In this document: positions 25,840 through 34,661 of the stretch, piece after piece
How the letters are laid out: each line of letters opens with the position of its first letter
Numbering within the stretch: position 1 is the first letter of the stretch
Source: Alphaproteobacteria bacterium
GTDB lineage: Bacteria; Pseudomonadota; Alphaproteobacteria; Caulobacterales; Hyphomonadaceae
Length of the DNA stretch: 42,613 nt
Direction: 5' to 3'
Assembly: GCA_018969425.1 (NCBI GenBank)
Contig: JAGWYJ010000028.1
Coordinates: forward strand, 1 to 42,613
Translations under genes and position numbers: made by a program
The notes under the pieces: model-generated
Told to the model about the DNA's origin: nothing
The model's input: the letters and a program-made list of their open reading frames with translations, nothing else
The model's database searches: none

Positions 25840-26526
25840 TCACCCCGCTTCGCGACCAAGTGCGCGAAGTACATTGCGGGCCGAATGCAGACTGAACCCC
25901 CTGCCAGGGGTCTGTACGATCTGTTCCGCGACCCTTGCGACTGCGTCCCATGACCGCTCCATTCGCTCGACCAGATAAACCAGGGAGGCGGTAGGAACCG
26001 AAAGATGAAGTCGGAGGCACTCCTCCTGCAGGCGCAGGAGCAGCGTCGGTTCATCGGGTTCGCCAATGACGGTCGTGGGCGTCGCCCGCAATCTGGACAC
26101 AAGATCGCCCGGAGCGGCGAACCAGGCCGCCGGCTCTGTCAGACCCGACACGAGGACGCTCACTCCTCTCGAGCGACACAGATTGAGCGCGGTCAGAAGA
26201 CGCGTCGGCTCCTCGCAGCGGTCAGCGTCGTCGATGGCGAGCGCAGCAATCGACAGGCGCGAGATCTCTTCAACATCCGTCGCAGCAAGCTGCCCCCCGG
26301 ACATGAGAGCAGCCCCCGCCTCACAGGCCCACATCCGGACCAGCCGACTCCGTCCGGACCCGCGGTCTCCGACAAGAGCCATCTGCCTCTCTGGCCAGGA
26401 GCGCCAGCGCAGCAGGGCCTGAACCGGCGCGTGATACGGTCCTGTATCGATCAGGGGCCGGGCGGACGGGTCGATACGAGGGAAATCAAAGTGAAGCTGC
26501 CGACCGAGATCCCCGCCCTGGCTCAT
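25840..26526 (-). CDS. hdaA: HdaA, DnaA-related regulator of replication initiation
   Basis: A 228-residue short AAA+ protein related to DnaA domain III. In Caulobacter HdaA binds the sliding clamp and stimulates DnaA-ATP hydrolysis after initiation. The N-terminal clamp-binding motif is visible as Q10-L11-H12-F13-D14-F15. The Walker A loop is GDRGSGRS (53-60) with Arg in place of the usual Lys, as in Hda, and Walker B reads LAIDDAD. The start is ATG 26526, overlapping the DUF2066 stop by 4 nt (ATGA); an in-frame ATG 27 nt upstream lies inside DUF2066. HdaA and ppk are neighbours here, with no AI-2E transporter gene between DUF2066 and hdaA as in some relatives. Confidence 0.9.
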   Translation of the reverse strand: MSQGGDLGRQLHFDFPRIDPSARPLIDTGPYHAPVQALLRWRSWPERQMALVGDRGSGRSRLVRMWACEAGAALMSGGQLAATDVEEISRLSIAALAIDDADRCEEPTRLLTALNLCRSRGVSVLVSGLTEPAAWFAAPGDLVSRLRATPTTVIGEPDEPTLLLRLQEECLRLHLSVPTASLVYLVERMERSWDAVARVAEQIVQTPGRGFSLHSARNVLRALGREAG

Positions 26527-27536
26527 CGGGCAGGCAGGGCTCCCAGACGCCACCCATTGTCCTCGCCGGTCAGGTCAACGCCGCGCGCACGGAGATCTGC
26601 GGCAAGCTGATCGGCCCGCCCCGCATAGACGAATGACACGTCAGCCCCGCGGGTCGACAGCGACTCGATCGAAAGCGAGCTCACCATACGGGACGTTTCG
26701 AGGGCCTTACGGATCCGGATCCAGTCCGCAACGCCTGAGAAGGAGACGGTGGCCTCCATTCGGGCCGAGCCTTCGGTTCGGACGATGGAAGCTGTCTTCC
26801 AGACATCCTCCAGCGCCGCCACAGCGCCCGTCTGGGCCTGCGCAGGGTCGGCGAAGGGACCCGCCTGCACAAGAAGGGACGGCGCAGCGCCCGCCCGAAG
26901 CTCCATGAGCCGGACAAGGATACGGCCAGCTTGCGAGAACGCCTCTGCGACAACGACGCGCCGTGCGCCGACAGCAGCCGCTTCAGCCTCGACATCAACC
27001 CAGGACGGGGTTCGATCCCAGGCCTCAACAGACACGACGAAAGGCGTCAGGACCGTCGCATCTTCCTTTCCAGCCCAGGCGCGGGCCCACACATCCGGAG
27101 ACAGGCCGGCGGCGGTGGCCGGAGACACAAGAGCTCGCTCAGCCTGAGTCTCCACGAACGGAACCTTTCGCTCATCGAGATAGGCGCGCACAGCCTTCGC
27201 ATCGAACCGCACTGACAGAACAGCGATGTAACGGCTCGCCGTCCGCTTCTCGTCGCCCTGAGTGTCGGTGGAGAGGTAGAAGCGGGCGATCGCCGCCGGA
27301 TCGATCGGCTGAGTGGCCGCGGCGCGGTCGGCAGGCAGGGTCAGACGTTCGATCAGACGCTTCGCAGCCGTCAGCCGGGCCTCCGCCAGACCCTGTCGCT
27401 GGGCTTCGACGGCGCTTGCGGCCGTAACGTCGACGCGCAGATCCCGAACCTCAAACGGATCGGCCGCCGCCGTCCTTCCGAGAAGGACGAAACTGACGAC
27501 AAGAAGGGACAGGACGAATCTGGAAAGCTGGCTCAT
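26523..27536 (-). CDS. DUF2066 exported protein
   Basis: 337 residues with a clear signal peptide (about 1-25, hydrophobic VLSLLVVSFVLLG, ending AAA-D). The remainder is alanine-rich with alternating helical and beta segments and no catalytic motif that I recognise. DUF2066 is a proteobacterial family of unknown function found next to hda/hdaA genes. It is translationally coupled to hdaA by the ATGA overlap, and divergent from purM with 87 nt between starts. A periplasmic location is predicted from the signal. Confidence 0.85.
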   Translation of the reverse strand: MSQLSRFVLSLLVVSFVLLGRTAAADPFEVRDLRVDVTAASAVEAQRQGLAEARLTAAKRLIERLTLPADRAAATQPIDPAAIARFYLSTDTQGDEKRTASRYIAVLSVRFDAKAVRAYLDERKVPFVETQAERALVSPATAAGLSPDVWARAWAGKEDATVLTPFVVSVEAWDRTPSWVDVEAEAAAVGARRVVVAEAFSQAGRILVRLMELRAGAAPSLLVQAGPFADPAQAQTGAVAALEDVWKTASIVRTEGSARMEATVSFSGVADWIRIRKALETSRMVSSLSIESLSTRGADVSFVYAGRADQLAADLRARGVDLTGEDNGWRLGALPAR

Positions 27537-27623
27537 ACGCTGAGGTTAGCAGCGCCTTAGGGACTTGCGAAGACACGCTTCGCACACTGGATGCGGGCCT
27601 CCGCCCATGTTAACTCCGACCCC

Positions 27624-28655
27624 ATGACCTCCCACGATTCCCGCTCTGCGCTGACCTACCGTGACGCCGGCGTCGATATTGACGCCGGAGATGCTCTGGT
27701 CGACGCCATAAAGCCGCTCGCCGCCTCGACGCGCCGCCCGGGCGCGGACGGCGGACTGGGCGGATTTGGCGGATTATTCGACCTGCGCGCTGCGGGGTTC
27801 AGGGACCCTGTGCTTGTGTCAGGCACTGATGGGGTCGGAACGAAGCTCATGCTGGCTTTCGCGACCGGACGTCACGAAACGATCGGCGTCGATCTTGTGG
27901 CCATGTGCGTCAACGACGTGCTTGCCCAGGGGGCCGAGCCTCTGTTTTTTCTGGATTATTTCGCAACCGGAAAGCTGGAGACCGGGGTCGCCGCACGGGT
28001 TGTCTCCGGGATCGCCGCCGGATGCCGGGAGGCGGGGTGTACCCTTATCGGCGGAGAGACCGCGGAAATGCCGGGTATGTACGCGCCCGGTCACTACGAT
28101 CTTGCCGGGTTTGTGGTCGGCGCTGCGGAACGCACCGATCTCCTGCCGCGCACTCAGGACATGATCGCAGGGGACACGCTGATTGCGCTGCCCTCCTCAG
28201 GTCCGCACTCGAACGGCTACTCCCTCATCCGGCGCATCGTCGAGAGAACGGGCCTGGCCTGGACGGACCCCGCGCCCTTCGAGACAGATCGCTCACTGGG
28301 CGAAGCGCTCCTCGCCCCGACCCGTATCTATGTGCGATCTCTTCTTCCCCTGATCCGGCAGGGCCGCATCAAGGGTCTCGCCCATATCACAGGGGGCGGC
28401 CTCACGGAGAATACGCCGCGTATGTGCCCTGACGCGCTCCAGCCCAGGATTGACGGAGCAGCCCTTCGTCCCTCACCGGTGTTCGAATGGCTTCAGTCTG
28501 AGGGACGCGTCGCCGAAGACGAAATGCGGCGAACCTTCAACTGCGGCGTCGGAATGGTGATTGCCGTCGGCGCAGGGCAGGAAGACAACGTGATGGCGGA
28601 TCTTGAAGCGGCGGGTGAGACGCCCTTCGTCATCGGCGAGCTCGCATCGGCGTGA
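27624..28655 (+). CDS. purM: Phosphoribosylformylglycinamidine cyclo-ligase (AIR synthetase)
   Basis: 343 residues of the fifth step of de novo purine synthesis. Motifs include [17 protein letters not shown] near the start, [14 protein letters not shown] (ATP site), [11 protein letters not shown] and [16 protein letters not shown]. The start is placed at ATG 27624 (MTSHDSRS), close to the conserved YRDAGV; ATG 27591 would add 11 residues and neither has a strong ribosome site, so this is uncertain. The stop overlaps the purN GTG start by 3 bases (GTGA). Confidence 0.95.
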   Translation: MTSHDSRSALTYRDAGVDIDAGDALVDAIKPLAASTRRPGADGGLGGFGGLFDLRAAGFRDPVLVSGTDGVGTKLMLAFATGRHETIGVDLVAMCVNDVLAQGAEPLFFLDYFATGKLETGVAARVVSGIAAGCREAGCTLIGGETAEMPGMYAPGHYDLAGFVVGAAERTDLLPRTQDMIAGDTLIALPSSGPHSNGYSLIRRIVERTGLAWTDPAPFETDRSLGEALLAPTRIYVRSLLPLIRQGRIKGLAHITGGGLTENTPRMCPDALQPRIDGAALRPSPVFEWLQSEGRVAEDEMRRTFNCGVGMVIAVGAGQEDNVMADLEAAGETPFVIGELASA

Positions 28656-29299
28656 CGCGACGCCGTCTCGCCATCCTCATATCCGGACGCGGCTCCAACA
28701 TGGAGGCGATCCTGAACGCGGCGCGCGACCCGCGCTTCCCCGCCGAGCCTGTCGTCGTTCTGTCCAATCGCCCTGACGCAAAGGGCCTTGAAACGGCGAG
28801 AACAAGCGGTCTCGACGCGATCGGTCTGGATCACAGGGCCCATGGTCGGGACCGGGAGGCCTTCGAACGGATCATGCACGCCCATCTGGTCGAACACGAT
28901 GTCGAGCTGGTGGCTCTGGCCGGTTTCATGCGCCTGCTCACCCCCTGGTTTGTCAGCGAATGGAGCGGCCGGCTCCTGAACATCCATCCGTCCCTGCTGC
29001 CCAAGTATCCCGGACTGGACACCCATGCCCGGGCTCTCGAGGCGGGCGACACGGTTCACGGGTGCACGGTGCACCTCGTGACCCCGGGGCTCGACGAGGG
29101 GCCCGCTTTGGGATCGGCGGAAATAGATGTTCGTCCGGGAGACACGCCCGACACGCTGGCCGCCCGGGTCCTCAAGGGGGAGCACCTGCTCTACCCCCTC
29201 TGCATCGCCGGGCTTGCGACGGGATCGACCAGCCCGGTGCGCCGCGCCGTCCATGTAGGCGAAGACGAGATCCGACTGCTGGCGCCGGACCGGTGGTAA
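28652..29299 (+). CDS. purN: Phosphoribosylglycinamide formyltransferase
   Basis: A 215-residue transferase adding the formyl group from 10-formyl-THF to GAR. The phosphate loop is SGRGSN (11-16), and the catalytic triad is N110, H112 ([12 protein letters not shown]) and D148 (TPGLDEGP). GTG 28652 is the start, overlapping the purM stop, which shows translational coupling of purM and purN. Convergent with the VOC gene after 13 nt. Confidence 0.96.
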   Translation: MTRRRLAILISGRGSNMEAILNAARDPRFPAEPVVVLSNRPDAKGLETARTSGLDAIGLDHRAHGRDREAFERIMHAHLVEHDVELVALAGFMRLLTPWFVSEWSGRLLNIHPSLLPKYPGLDTHARALEAGDTVHGCTVHLVTPGLDEGPALGSAEIDVRPGDTPDTLAARVLKGEHLLYPLCIAGLATGSTSPVRRAVHVGEDEIRLLAPDRW

Positions 29300-29312
29300 C
29301 CCCGACCTTCGG

Positions 29313-29885
29313 TCAAGCCTGCGTCCCGCCCCGCGGTCCAGGACCCGAACGCCCTTCGTGAAGCCAGGCGGCGTGTCGGGGCGCCTTTCGCGTGCGCGCC
29401 CATTCCTCAAGCATCTCAGGGGCCACGCGCCTGAGCTCGGCAAGTTCGGAAGATGTGGCCGTATCGCAGGTGAGCTCGAGACGGTGCCCGTCAGGGTCGA
29501 AGAAATAGATCGACTGGAAGATGCCGTGATCGACCGGTCCGATCACATCAAGTCCGAAGGACAGAACACGCGTGCGAGCCGCCTCCAGCGCCTCAAGCGA
29601 GCCGACCCGAAAGGCGATGTGCTGAACCCAGGCGGGCGTGTTCTCGTCTCGTCCCATCTCGCTTTGCGTGGGGAGTTCAAAAAAGGCGAGGACATTGCCT
29701 GCGCCTGCGTCCAGAAAGACGTGCATATAGGGGTGGTCCTCTCCGGTCGAAGGAACGCGGTCTTCTGAGATCGCAAGTTCGAACGCCATCCCGAGAACGC
29801 GCGAATAGAACTCCACCGTCCGGGCCGCATCGCGACACCGGTAAGCGACATGGTGAACGCCCATCAGAGGGACCGGATCGCTCAT
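29313..29885 (-). CDS. VOC-superfamily (glyoxalase/extradiol dioxygenase-like) protein
   Basis: 190 residues. Two beta-alpha-beta-beta-beta halves are seen, with likely metal ligands H11/H12 ([11 protein letters not shown]), a histidine in VQHIAFRV, and the glutamate of GHRLELTCD. These suggest a metal-dependent VOC enzyme (dioxygenase, isomerase or glyoxalase). The C-terminal extension (about 145-190), with [15 protein letters not shown] and a glycine-rich tail, lies outside the VOC fold. Its start overlaps the hppD stop by 4 nt (ATGA), so it is co-translated with hppD and probably acts on tyrosine or 4-hydroxyphenylpyruvate-derived compounds. The substrate is unknown. Confidence 0.82.
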   Translation of the reverse strand: MSDPVPLMGVHHVAYRCRDAARTVEFYSRVLGMAFELAISEDRVPSTGEDHPYMHVFLDAGAGNVLAFFELPTQSEMGRDENTPAWVQHIAFRVGSLEALEAARTRVLSFGLDVIGPVDHGIFQSIYFFDPDGHRLELTCDTATSSELAELRRVAPEMLEEWARTRKAPRHAAWLHEGRSGPGPRGGTQA

Positions 29886-30967
29886 GCATCGTCTCCCGAG
29901 GTCAGAACGCCGCGGCGGATCTGATCACGCTCCATACTCTCGAAAAGCGCCTTGAAATTACCCTCGCCAAAGCCCTCATCGCCCTTTCGCTGGATGAATT
30001 CGAAGAACATCGGACCAATCTGAGGCTGCGCGAAGATCTGCAGGAGAAGACGAGCGCCCTGTGGGCCTGTCGATCCGTCAAGAAGAATACCCCGACGCGA
30101 CAGCGCCTCGACAGTCTCGCCATGACCGGGCAAACGCTCCTCGAGCATGTCGTAATAGGCCCCGGGAGGGGGGTCGAGAAACGGCGCCCCGAACGCCTTC
30201 AGCCGGTCCCAGCAAGCCGGAAGGTCATCGCAGATAAAGGCGACGTGCTGGATCCCCTCGCCGTTGAAGCGTCGCAGGAACTCGTCGATCTGCCCGCGCC
30301 CGCCCTTTCCTTCTTCATTGAGCGGAATCCGGATTTGCCCGTCGGGAGCGGCCAGAGCCATGGAGGTAAGCCCCGTATACTCCCCTCGAATGTCGAAGAA
30401 ACGCATTTCCCGGAAGTTGAACAGTCGCTGATAGAACCCTGCCCAGTACGCCATTCGCCCTGAGTAGACATTGTGCGTGAGGTGATCGATCCGCACCAGT
30501 CCGGCGCCCTTCGGATGACGATCGACGCCGGGAAGATAGTCGAAATCGATGTCGTAGATGGACAGCTGATCGCCATATCGATCGATCAGATAAAGGATGG
30601 AGCCGCCTATCCCGCGCACGGCCGGAAGACGCAGCTCCATGGGGCCGGTGCTCACTTCGACGGGCTCGGCGCCGTTCTCGAGGAGATGCCGGTAAGCGCG
30701 TCCGGCGTCCTTGACGCGAAAGCCCATACCGCAGGCGCTGGGTCCGTGCTCCCGGGAGAAGTACCAGGCGGGCGACCTCGGCTCGTAATTGGTGATCAGA
30801 TTGATCCCGCCCTGACGCCAGAGCTCGACATCCTTGGATCTGTGTCGGGCGATCCGTTCAAATCCCAGGCTCGCAAAGGCCGACTCGAGAAGGCCCTTCT
30901 CGGGCGCGGAGAACTCGATGAATTCGAACCCGTCGAGGCCTGCCGGATTATGGGGCATATCGAGCAT
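29882..30967 (-). CDS. hppD: 4-hydroxyphenylpyruvate dioxygenase
   Basis: A 361-residue Fe(II) enzyme converting 4-hydroxyphenylpyruvate to homogentisate in tyrosine catabolism. The VOC-fold metal triad is H162 (RIDHLTHNV), H241 (IQHVAF) and E323 ([18 protein letters not shown]). The start is ATG 30967 because GGAGGG (30973-30978) is 5 nt upstream; ATG 30982 lacks one. It heads an operon with the VOC gene. Homogentisate dioxygenase, maleylacetoacetate isomerase and fumarylacetoacetase are not in this window, so downstream steps must be encoded elsewhere. The promoter region to its right carries paired palindromes next to a divergent MarR gene. Confidence 0.96.
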   Translation of the reverse strand: MLDMPHNPAGLDGFEFIEFSAPEKGLLESAFASLGFERIARHRSKDVELWRQGGINLITNYEPRSPAWYFSREHGPSACGMGFRVKDAGRAYRHLLENGAEPVEVSTGPMELRLPAVRGIGGSILYLIDRYGDQLSIYDIDFDYLPGVDRHPKGAGLVRIDHLTHNVYSGRMAYWAGFYQRLFNFREMRFFDIRGEYTGLTSMALAAPDGQIRIPLNEEGKGGRGQIDEFLRRFNGEGIQHVAFICDDLPACWDRLKAFGAPFLDPPPGAYYDMLEERLPGHGETVEALSRRGILLDGSTGPQGARLLLQIFAQPQIGPMFFEFIQRKGDEGFGEGNFKALFESMERDQIRRGVLTSGDDA

Positions 30968-31015
30968 GGAAACCCTCCGCATGAAGAGATTCGACGGCGC
31001 GGGACGCGCTTACTG

Positions 31016-31045
31016 GTTGTTATCACAATCAGTTGTAAATACAAC
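31016..31045. promoter_or_regulatory. Divergent hppD/marR promoter region with two palindromic operator-like sites
   Basis: Two related 14-bp palindromes, centres 16 bp apart: GTTGTT-AT-CACAAT (31016-31029) and GTTGTA-AA-TACAAC (31032-31045, perfect 6-2-6). Toward marR, TTGTTA (31017-31022), a 17-nt spacer and TACAAC (31040-31045) form a weak promoter. Toward hppD, TTGTAT (31044-31039), a 16-nt spacer and TAACAA (31022-31017) form the opposite one. The palindromes cover both sets of elements, so the MarR protein could repress both genes. Binding is inferred from position. Confidence 0.6.
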
Positions 31046-31076
31046 AATTCTGATCTGACGCGCGGAGCGCCGGCCC

Positions 31077-31517
31077 ATGCCTGAAGCCCTGGTTCTCGAG
31101 AATGCATGGACCTACAAGATCGCCGTTCTCGCCGATCTCATCTCGCGACGGATCACACGCACCCTGCAGGACGTGTCGACCCTCAACCTCAGCCAGTGGC
31201 GCGTCCTCGCCGCCATCGCCGACCGTCCGGGCCGCACCGCGAGCGAAGTGGTCGCGGTCACGCCGATGGACAAGGGACTGGTGAGCCGGGCCGCTGCCTC
31301 CCTCGTCGCCGACGGGCTGATCGAGCGTCGCGCCTCGTCCGCCGACGGACGCCTCAGCCACCTTCACCTCACTCCTTTGGGACAGGCGACTTACGACGAA
31401 ATTCTCGCAGCGCTCGATCTGAACGGATCAACCGGCCGCGGACGCCTGTCCCCCGCTAGGGAGAAAGCCCTCCTCTCGGACCTGAGCGCCCTGATTGAAG
31501 CCTACGGGCCCCGCTGA
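31077..31517 (+). CDS. MarR-family transcriptional regulator
   Basis: 146 residues with the MarR winged helix-turn-helix: SQWRVLAAIADRPGRTASEVVAVTPMDKGLVSRAAASLVADGLIERR in helices 2-4 (about 39-87), then the wing ASSADGRLSHLHLTPLG. It would act as a dimer. Located 109 nt from hppD, divergent, with two palindromes between. Likely autoregulatory and controls hppD and the VOC gene; the ligand may be a tyrosine-pathway aromatic acid, which is inference. Confidence 0.9.
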   Translation: MPEALVLENAWTYKIAVLADLISRRITRTLQDVSTLNLSQWRVLAAIADRPGRTASEVVAVTPMDKGLVSRAAASLVADGLIERRASSADGRLSHLHLTPLGQATYDEILAALDLNGSTGRGRLSPAREKALLSDLSALIEAYGPR

Positions 31518-31589
31518 CGCAAAGGGTCAGGCGTCGAAGCCCCTTTCCAGAACAGCACGCGCAAGTGCGAGCGAGCCCGCAAACGACAA

Positions 31590-31615
31590 GCGCCGGTCCC
31601 GTGAGGGACCGGCGC
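31590..31615 (-). terminator. Intrinsic terminator for the TonB-dependent receptor gene
   Basis: A perfect 11-bp stem, GCGCCGGTCCC (31590-31600) with GGGACCGGCGC (31605-31615), closes a GTGA tetraloop (CACT-type on the other strand). It lies about 38 nt past the receptor stop (31654). On the minus strand it is followed by TTGTCGTTTG, a weak T tract. It may also protect the receptor transcript 3' end. Confidence 0.7.
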
Positions 31616-31653
31616 AAGCCGTAATCACCGGCGCCAAGCCGTGATGTGCAGGA

Positions 31654-34392
31654 TCAGAAGTGGATCTGAAGCTCGACGCCCCAGGTCCGCGGAAGGGTCC
31701 GCGTATAGTTCTGATAGTAGTAGCCCACCACGTTGTTCGGCCCCACCGGAAGGGTGGGATTGTAGCAGACATCCGATGCGGTGGTGCACTGCGGAGTGGG
31801 TGTCGTATTCGTCCGCGGGTTCGCCCGGAACGACTGGCTCGCCGAGTCATAGCCGTCGCCGTCGAACACGTTTCGGACGAAACCGATCACCGTGAACACG
31901 CCGTCAGCATCGTTCCAGATCATGCGCGCATCGGTCTGGTCGAACGCCGGCGTGATATCTCCCAGATTCTTGAACACGCTCGAAGTGAAGCTGTCGCGCC
32001 AGTAGTAACTGACGGAAGGCGTCAGCGAGGAGCCGTCCTCGAAGTTGAAGTCGTAGGACGCGTTGAAGGCAACCTTGTTTTCCGGCGACTGCGGAAGGAC
32101 GTTGCCCTCAAGAGACTGCAACGGATTGACATAGGTCGGATCCGTCGTCGGCACTGTCGTGGGCACATCCGGGTTGGAGTAGATCCCGCTCTTGACGATC
32201 TCGGGCTTCAGATACGCGTAGGTGAAGCGCAAGGTCAGATCGTCGATCGGACGCCACACGGATTCAAGTTCGAAACCGGTCGTCTGCACTTCCGGAACGT
32301 TCCTCAGGCTGCTGATCCGGGTCTCGCCCGACGTGCCGGGGTTCAGAACCTCCGTCAGCGGAATCTGAATGTCCGTGTAGGCGTAAAGGAAGGCCGCAGT
32401 GTTGACCGTCAGATCCCACTGCCGGAACTCCTGCTTCCATCCCAGTTCGTAGGAATCCACAAATTCAGGATCTGTTCGCGGGAAAGGCGACATGCTGGTC
32501 GCGTTGAACGCCCCGGTCTTGTAACCGCGGCTGTACTTCGCATAGGTCAGCGTGTCGGATGAGGGCGACCACTCGACGCCCGCCGTTCCGGTCGTCGCCT
32601 GCCACTCTTCAGCCAGCTGACGGGACGACACGCCCGTGACCGGGTTGAAGGTTATGCCGGTCGGGTTGGCGACGGTCGCCGACAGAACGCCCGGCTGAGG
32701 AGCTGTCGTGATCGCCTTGCCGCCATTCCAGGAGTTCTGGGTGATGTTCGCAAACGGAATGCCGCAGATGAGCAGGCAGTTGAGCTCGGCTTCCTCGACA
32801 ATGTTCTTGTTGTCGATCGAGTAACGCAGACCCAGCGTGGCCTTGAACTGGTCGTTGATCTGCCAGTCGAGCTGACCGAAAAGACCGTACGCGTTGTTCA
32901 GGCCGCGGTTGTCCGTGTAGGTCAGGAGCCGGTCTGCGTTGGCGATGTTGGCGCCCGTTATGGTGAATGGCGAGAAGCTGCTCACTGGGGTCGACACAGC
33001 CGCCAGCGGCTCGTTCAGCAGGTGAGTGCGGATCGGCTGACGGAAGTTCTCCTGATACGCGTAGAGACCTGCGATCCACTGCAGCGGACCGCTGCCAGTG
33101 GAGATGAAGTTGAGCTCGTTGGAGAAGAAGGCCCGGTTTTCGTTATAGTCGAGCGTCTGATCAGGGAAGATAGTCCGGGTGAAGGTGCCGGTATTGGACG
33201 GCTGCCCGGCCGAAGTCGCCTTGTAGGTGATGGACTTGACCGGGGTTCCGTCCTGATCGCCCGTCAGATGATACCGATAGAAAATATAGCCCCCGACATA
33301 CTTGATGTCGAAGCCTGGGGCCTCATAGACCATCTCCAGCGCGAAATCGTCGTAATTATCGAGGTCGGCGATACGAGGATAGGAGTCGTTCAGGTCCGTA
33401 TTGCCAACGACCATGCGCGGATTGACGGAAAGAGATCCGGACTGCGTGTAGCTGATAACAGATGCGTTCGGCGTGCACCCAAGACCATTCTGCAACGCCG
33501 TCGTGCAGTAAGCCCAGGTCGGCTGAGGAAGAACGCCGCCGGCGTTGAAATTGCGGTTATAAGGAGCGTTCGATCCGCCTCCGGTCCGCCCGCCGGGAGG
33601 TCCGGCCTGCGTGTAGCGGCCCGAGGTGTACTTGGTCCACCAGCTGAAATTCTCACCGATGTCGCCTTCGAACTGAACCTCGGCGTTCCAGTTCTTGATG
33701 TTGTAACCCTCGGTGTCGTTCGTTCCGTGGTTATAATAGACGCCCTCGTCGCGAACTTCCTTGTAGGCCGTCACGCGTCCGCGGAGCCAGTCTTCGATCA
33801 GCGTTCCCGACATCGAGAAGCCGACTTCTTTCTGGTCATAATTTCCGAAACCGACCTTGAACTCGCCCTTGAAATCCTCAGTGGGACGCTTCGAGACGAT
33901 GTTCAGGGCGCCGCCGACCGAGTTTCGGCCATAGAGCGTTCCCTGCGGTCCGCGAAGGACCTCAATGCGGTCGATGAACAGATTATCCCGCCCCGCGATG
34001 GAGGCGAAGGACTGATAGACGCCGTCCGTATAGTTGGCGACGCCCGGCTCGGCCCCGAAATTGTTGGTGACGCGACCAACGCCGCGAAGCGTCACGCGCT
34101 CGTTGGCGGCGGTGTAGGACAGGCCGGGGGTGAAGTTCGTGAGGTCGGTAATGGTGTTGATGCCGAGCTCGTCGCGCATCTCCGACGTCACCGCGGTCAC
34201 GGCGACCGCAACGTCCTGAACCGTCTCTTCACGCTTGTTGGCCGTGACGACGACCACCTCGCCCTTGCTCTTGTCAGCGACCGCCTTGGCTTCGGCCGTC
34301 TGCTCTGCAGGGGCCGGGGTCTGCGCCATAACCGGCATGGCGAACCCTAAGGCCGCCAGACTCACAAGCGACAATCGCTTTCCAAACAACAT
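31654..34392 (-). CDS. TonB-dependent outer-membrane receptor
   Basis: A 912-residue receptor. Signal peptide 1-23 (MAQ cleavage region), TonB-box-like EVVVVTANKREETVQDV, then a plug domain (about 45-165, with VTLRGVGRV, IDRIEVLRGPQGTLYGRNSVGGALNIVSKRP) and a beta-barrel ending in the required aromatic residue (LQIHF). The start is ATG 34392 because GGAGGAGAG lies upstream; the upstream ATG would place hydrophilic residues before the signal. Alphaproteobacterial receptors of this size import siderophores or other scarce nutrients, but the substrate cannot be read. No TonB, ExbB or transporter genes are adjacent. It shares the region with the TPR gene, divergently transcribed. Confidence 0.93.
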   Translation of the reverse strand: MLFGKRLSLVSLAALGFAMPVMAQTPAPAEQTAEAKAVADKSKGEVVVVTANKREETVQDVAVAVTAVTSEMRDELGINTITDLTNFTPGLSYTAANERVTLRGVGRVTNNFGAEPGVANYTDGVYQSFASIAGRDNLFIDRIEVLRGPQGTLYGRNSVGGALNIVSKRPTEDFKGEFKVGFGNYDQKEVGFSMSGTLIEDWLRGRVTAYKEVRDEGVYYNHGTNDTEGYNIKNWNAEVQFEGDIGENFSWWTKYTSGRYTQAGPPGGRTGGGSNAPYNRNFNAGGVLPQPTWAYCTTALQNGLGCTPNASVISYTQSGSLSVNPRMVVGNTDLNDSYPRIADLDNYDDFALEMVYEAPGFDIKYVGGYIFYRYHLTGDQDGTPVKSITYKATSAGQPSNTGTFTRTIFPDQTLDYNENRAFFSNELNFISTGSGPLQWIAGLYAYQENFRQPIRTHLLNEPLAAVSTPVSSFSPFTITGANIANADRLLTYTDNRGLNNAYGLFGQLDWQINDQFKATLGLRYSIDNKNIVEEAELNCLLICGIPFANITQNSWNGGKAITTAPQPGVLSATVANPTGITFNPVTGVSSRQLAEEWQATTGTAGVEWSPSSDTLTYAKYSRGYKTGAFNATSMSPFPRTDPEFVDSYELGWKQEFRQWDLTVNTAAFLYAYTDIQIPLTEVLNPGTSGETRISSLRNVPEVQTTGFELESVWRPIDDLTLRFTYAYLKPEIVKSGIYSNPDVPTTVPTTDPTYVNPLQSLEGNVLPQSPENKVAFNASYDFNFEDGSSLTPSVSYYWRDSFTSSVFKNLGDITPAFDQTDARMIWNDADGVFTVIGFVRNVFDGDGYDSASQSFRANPRTNTTPTPQCTTASDVCYNPTLPVGPNNVVGYYYQNYTRTLPRTWGVELQIHF

Positions 34393-34470
34393 TGTACTCT
34401 CTCCTCCAGGTTCGGCGCTTCTCCGAGCCCTCCCCTTGAAATCAGGAGATCGCCGGCAATGACGCTCTGA

Positions 34471-34481
34471 TACAATTTGTA
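34471..34481. promoter_or_regulatory. Palindrome in the TonB receptor upstream region
   Basis: TACAATTTGTA (34471-34481) is an 11-bp perfect palindrome about the central T, 79 nt upstream of the receptor start. It could be an operator. Its halves (TACAA/TTGTA) are the same pentamers as in the hppD/marR sites but in the opposite order. Without further copies this is a weak candidate. Confidence 0.35.
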
Positions 34482-34603
34482 ACAGATCCAAATTGGCGGT
34501 GTGTTGTCCCGGACGTCAAGTCATAGCTGCGATGAGCGTAGCTATTCGCGCGTCAGGGAGTGATAAAAAGACACAGCTATCCGGCGCCACGTCACAAGAC
34601 GTG

Positions 34604-34632
34604 TTGACGATTCCGGCCCGATCCATCGTAAG
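34604..34632 (+). promoter_or_regulatory. Candidate promoter for the small TPR gene
   Basis: TTGACG (34604-34609), 17-nt spacer, then CGTAAG (34627-34632). The -35 match is good, the -10 weak. It is about 30 nt before the start codon, so the transcript would have a short leader carrying AGGTGA. Confidence 0.3.
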
Positions 34633-34661
34633 CTGTTTGATCTAGTGACATCAGGTGACAC

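Noticed and set aside
27591-27623. Earlier purM start at ATG 27591
   Set aside because: It would add 11 residues not expected before the conserved YRDAGV region; neither start has a strong ribosome site, so the shorter form was chosen with uncertainty noted.
32609-34350. Open frames on both strands within the TonB receptor gene, including a long + strand frame
   Set aside because: GC-rich shadow frames of the receptor; no start signal or domain, and the receptor fold is complete on the minus strand.
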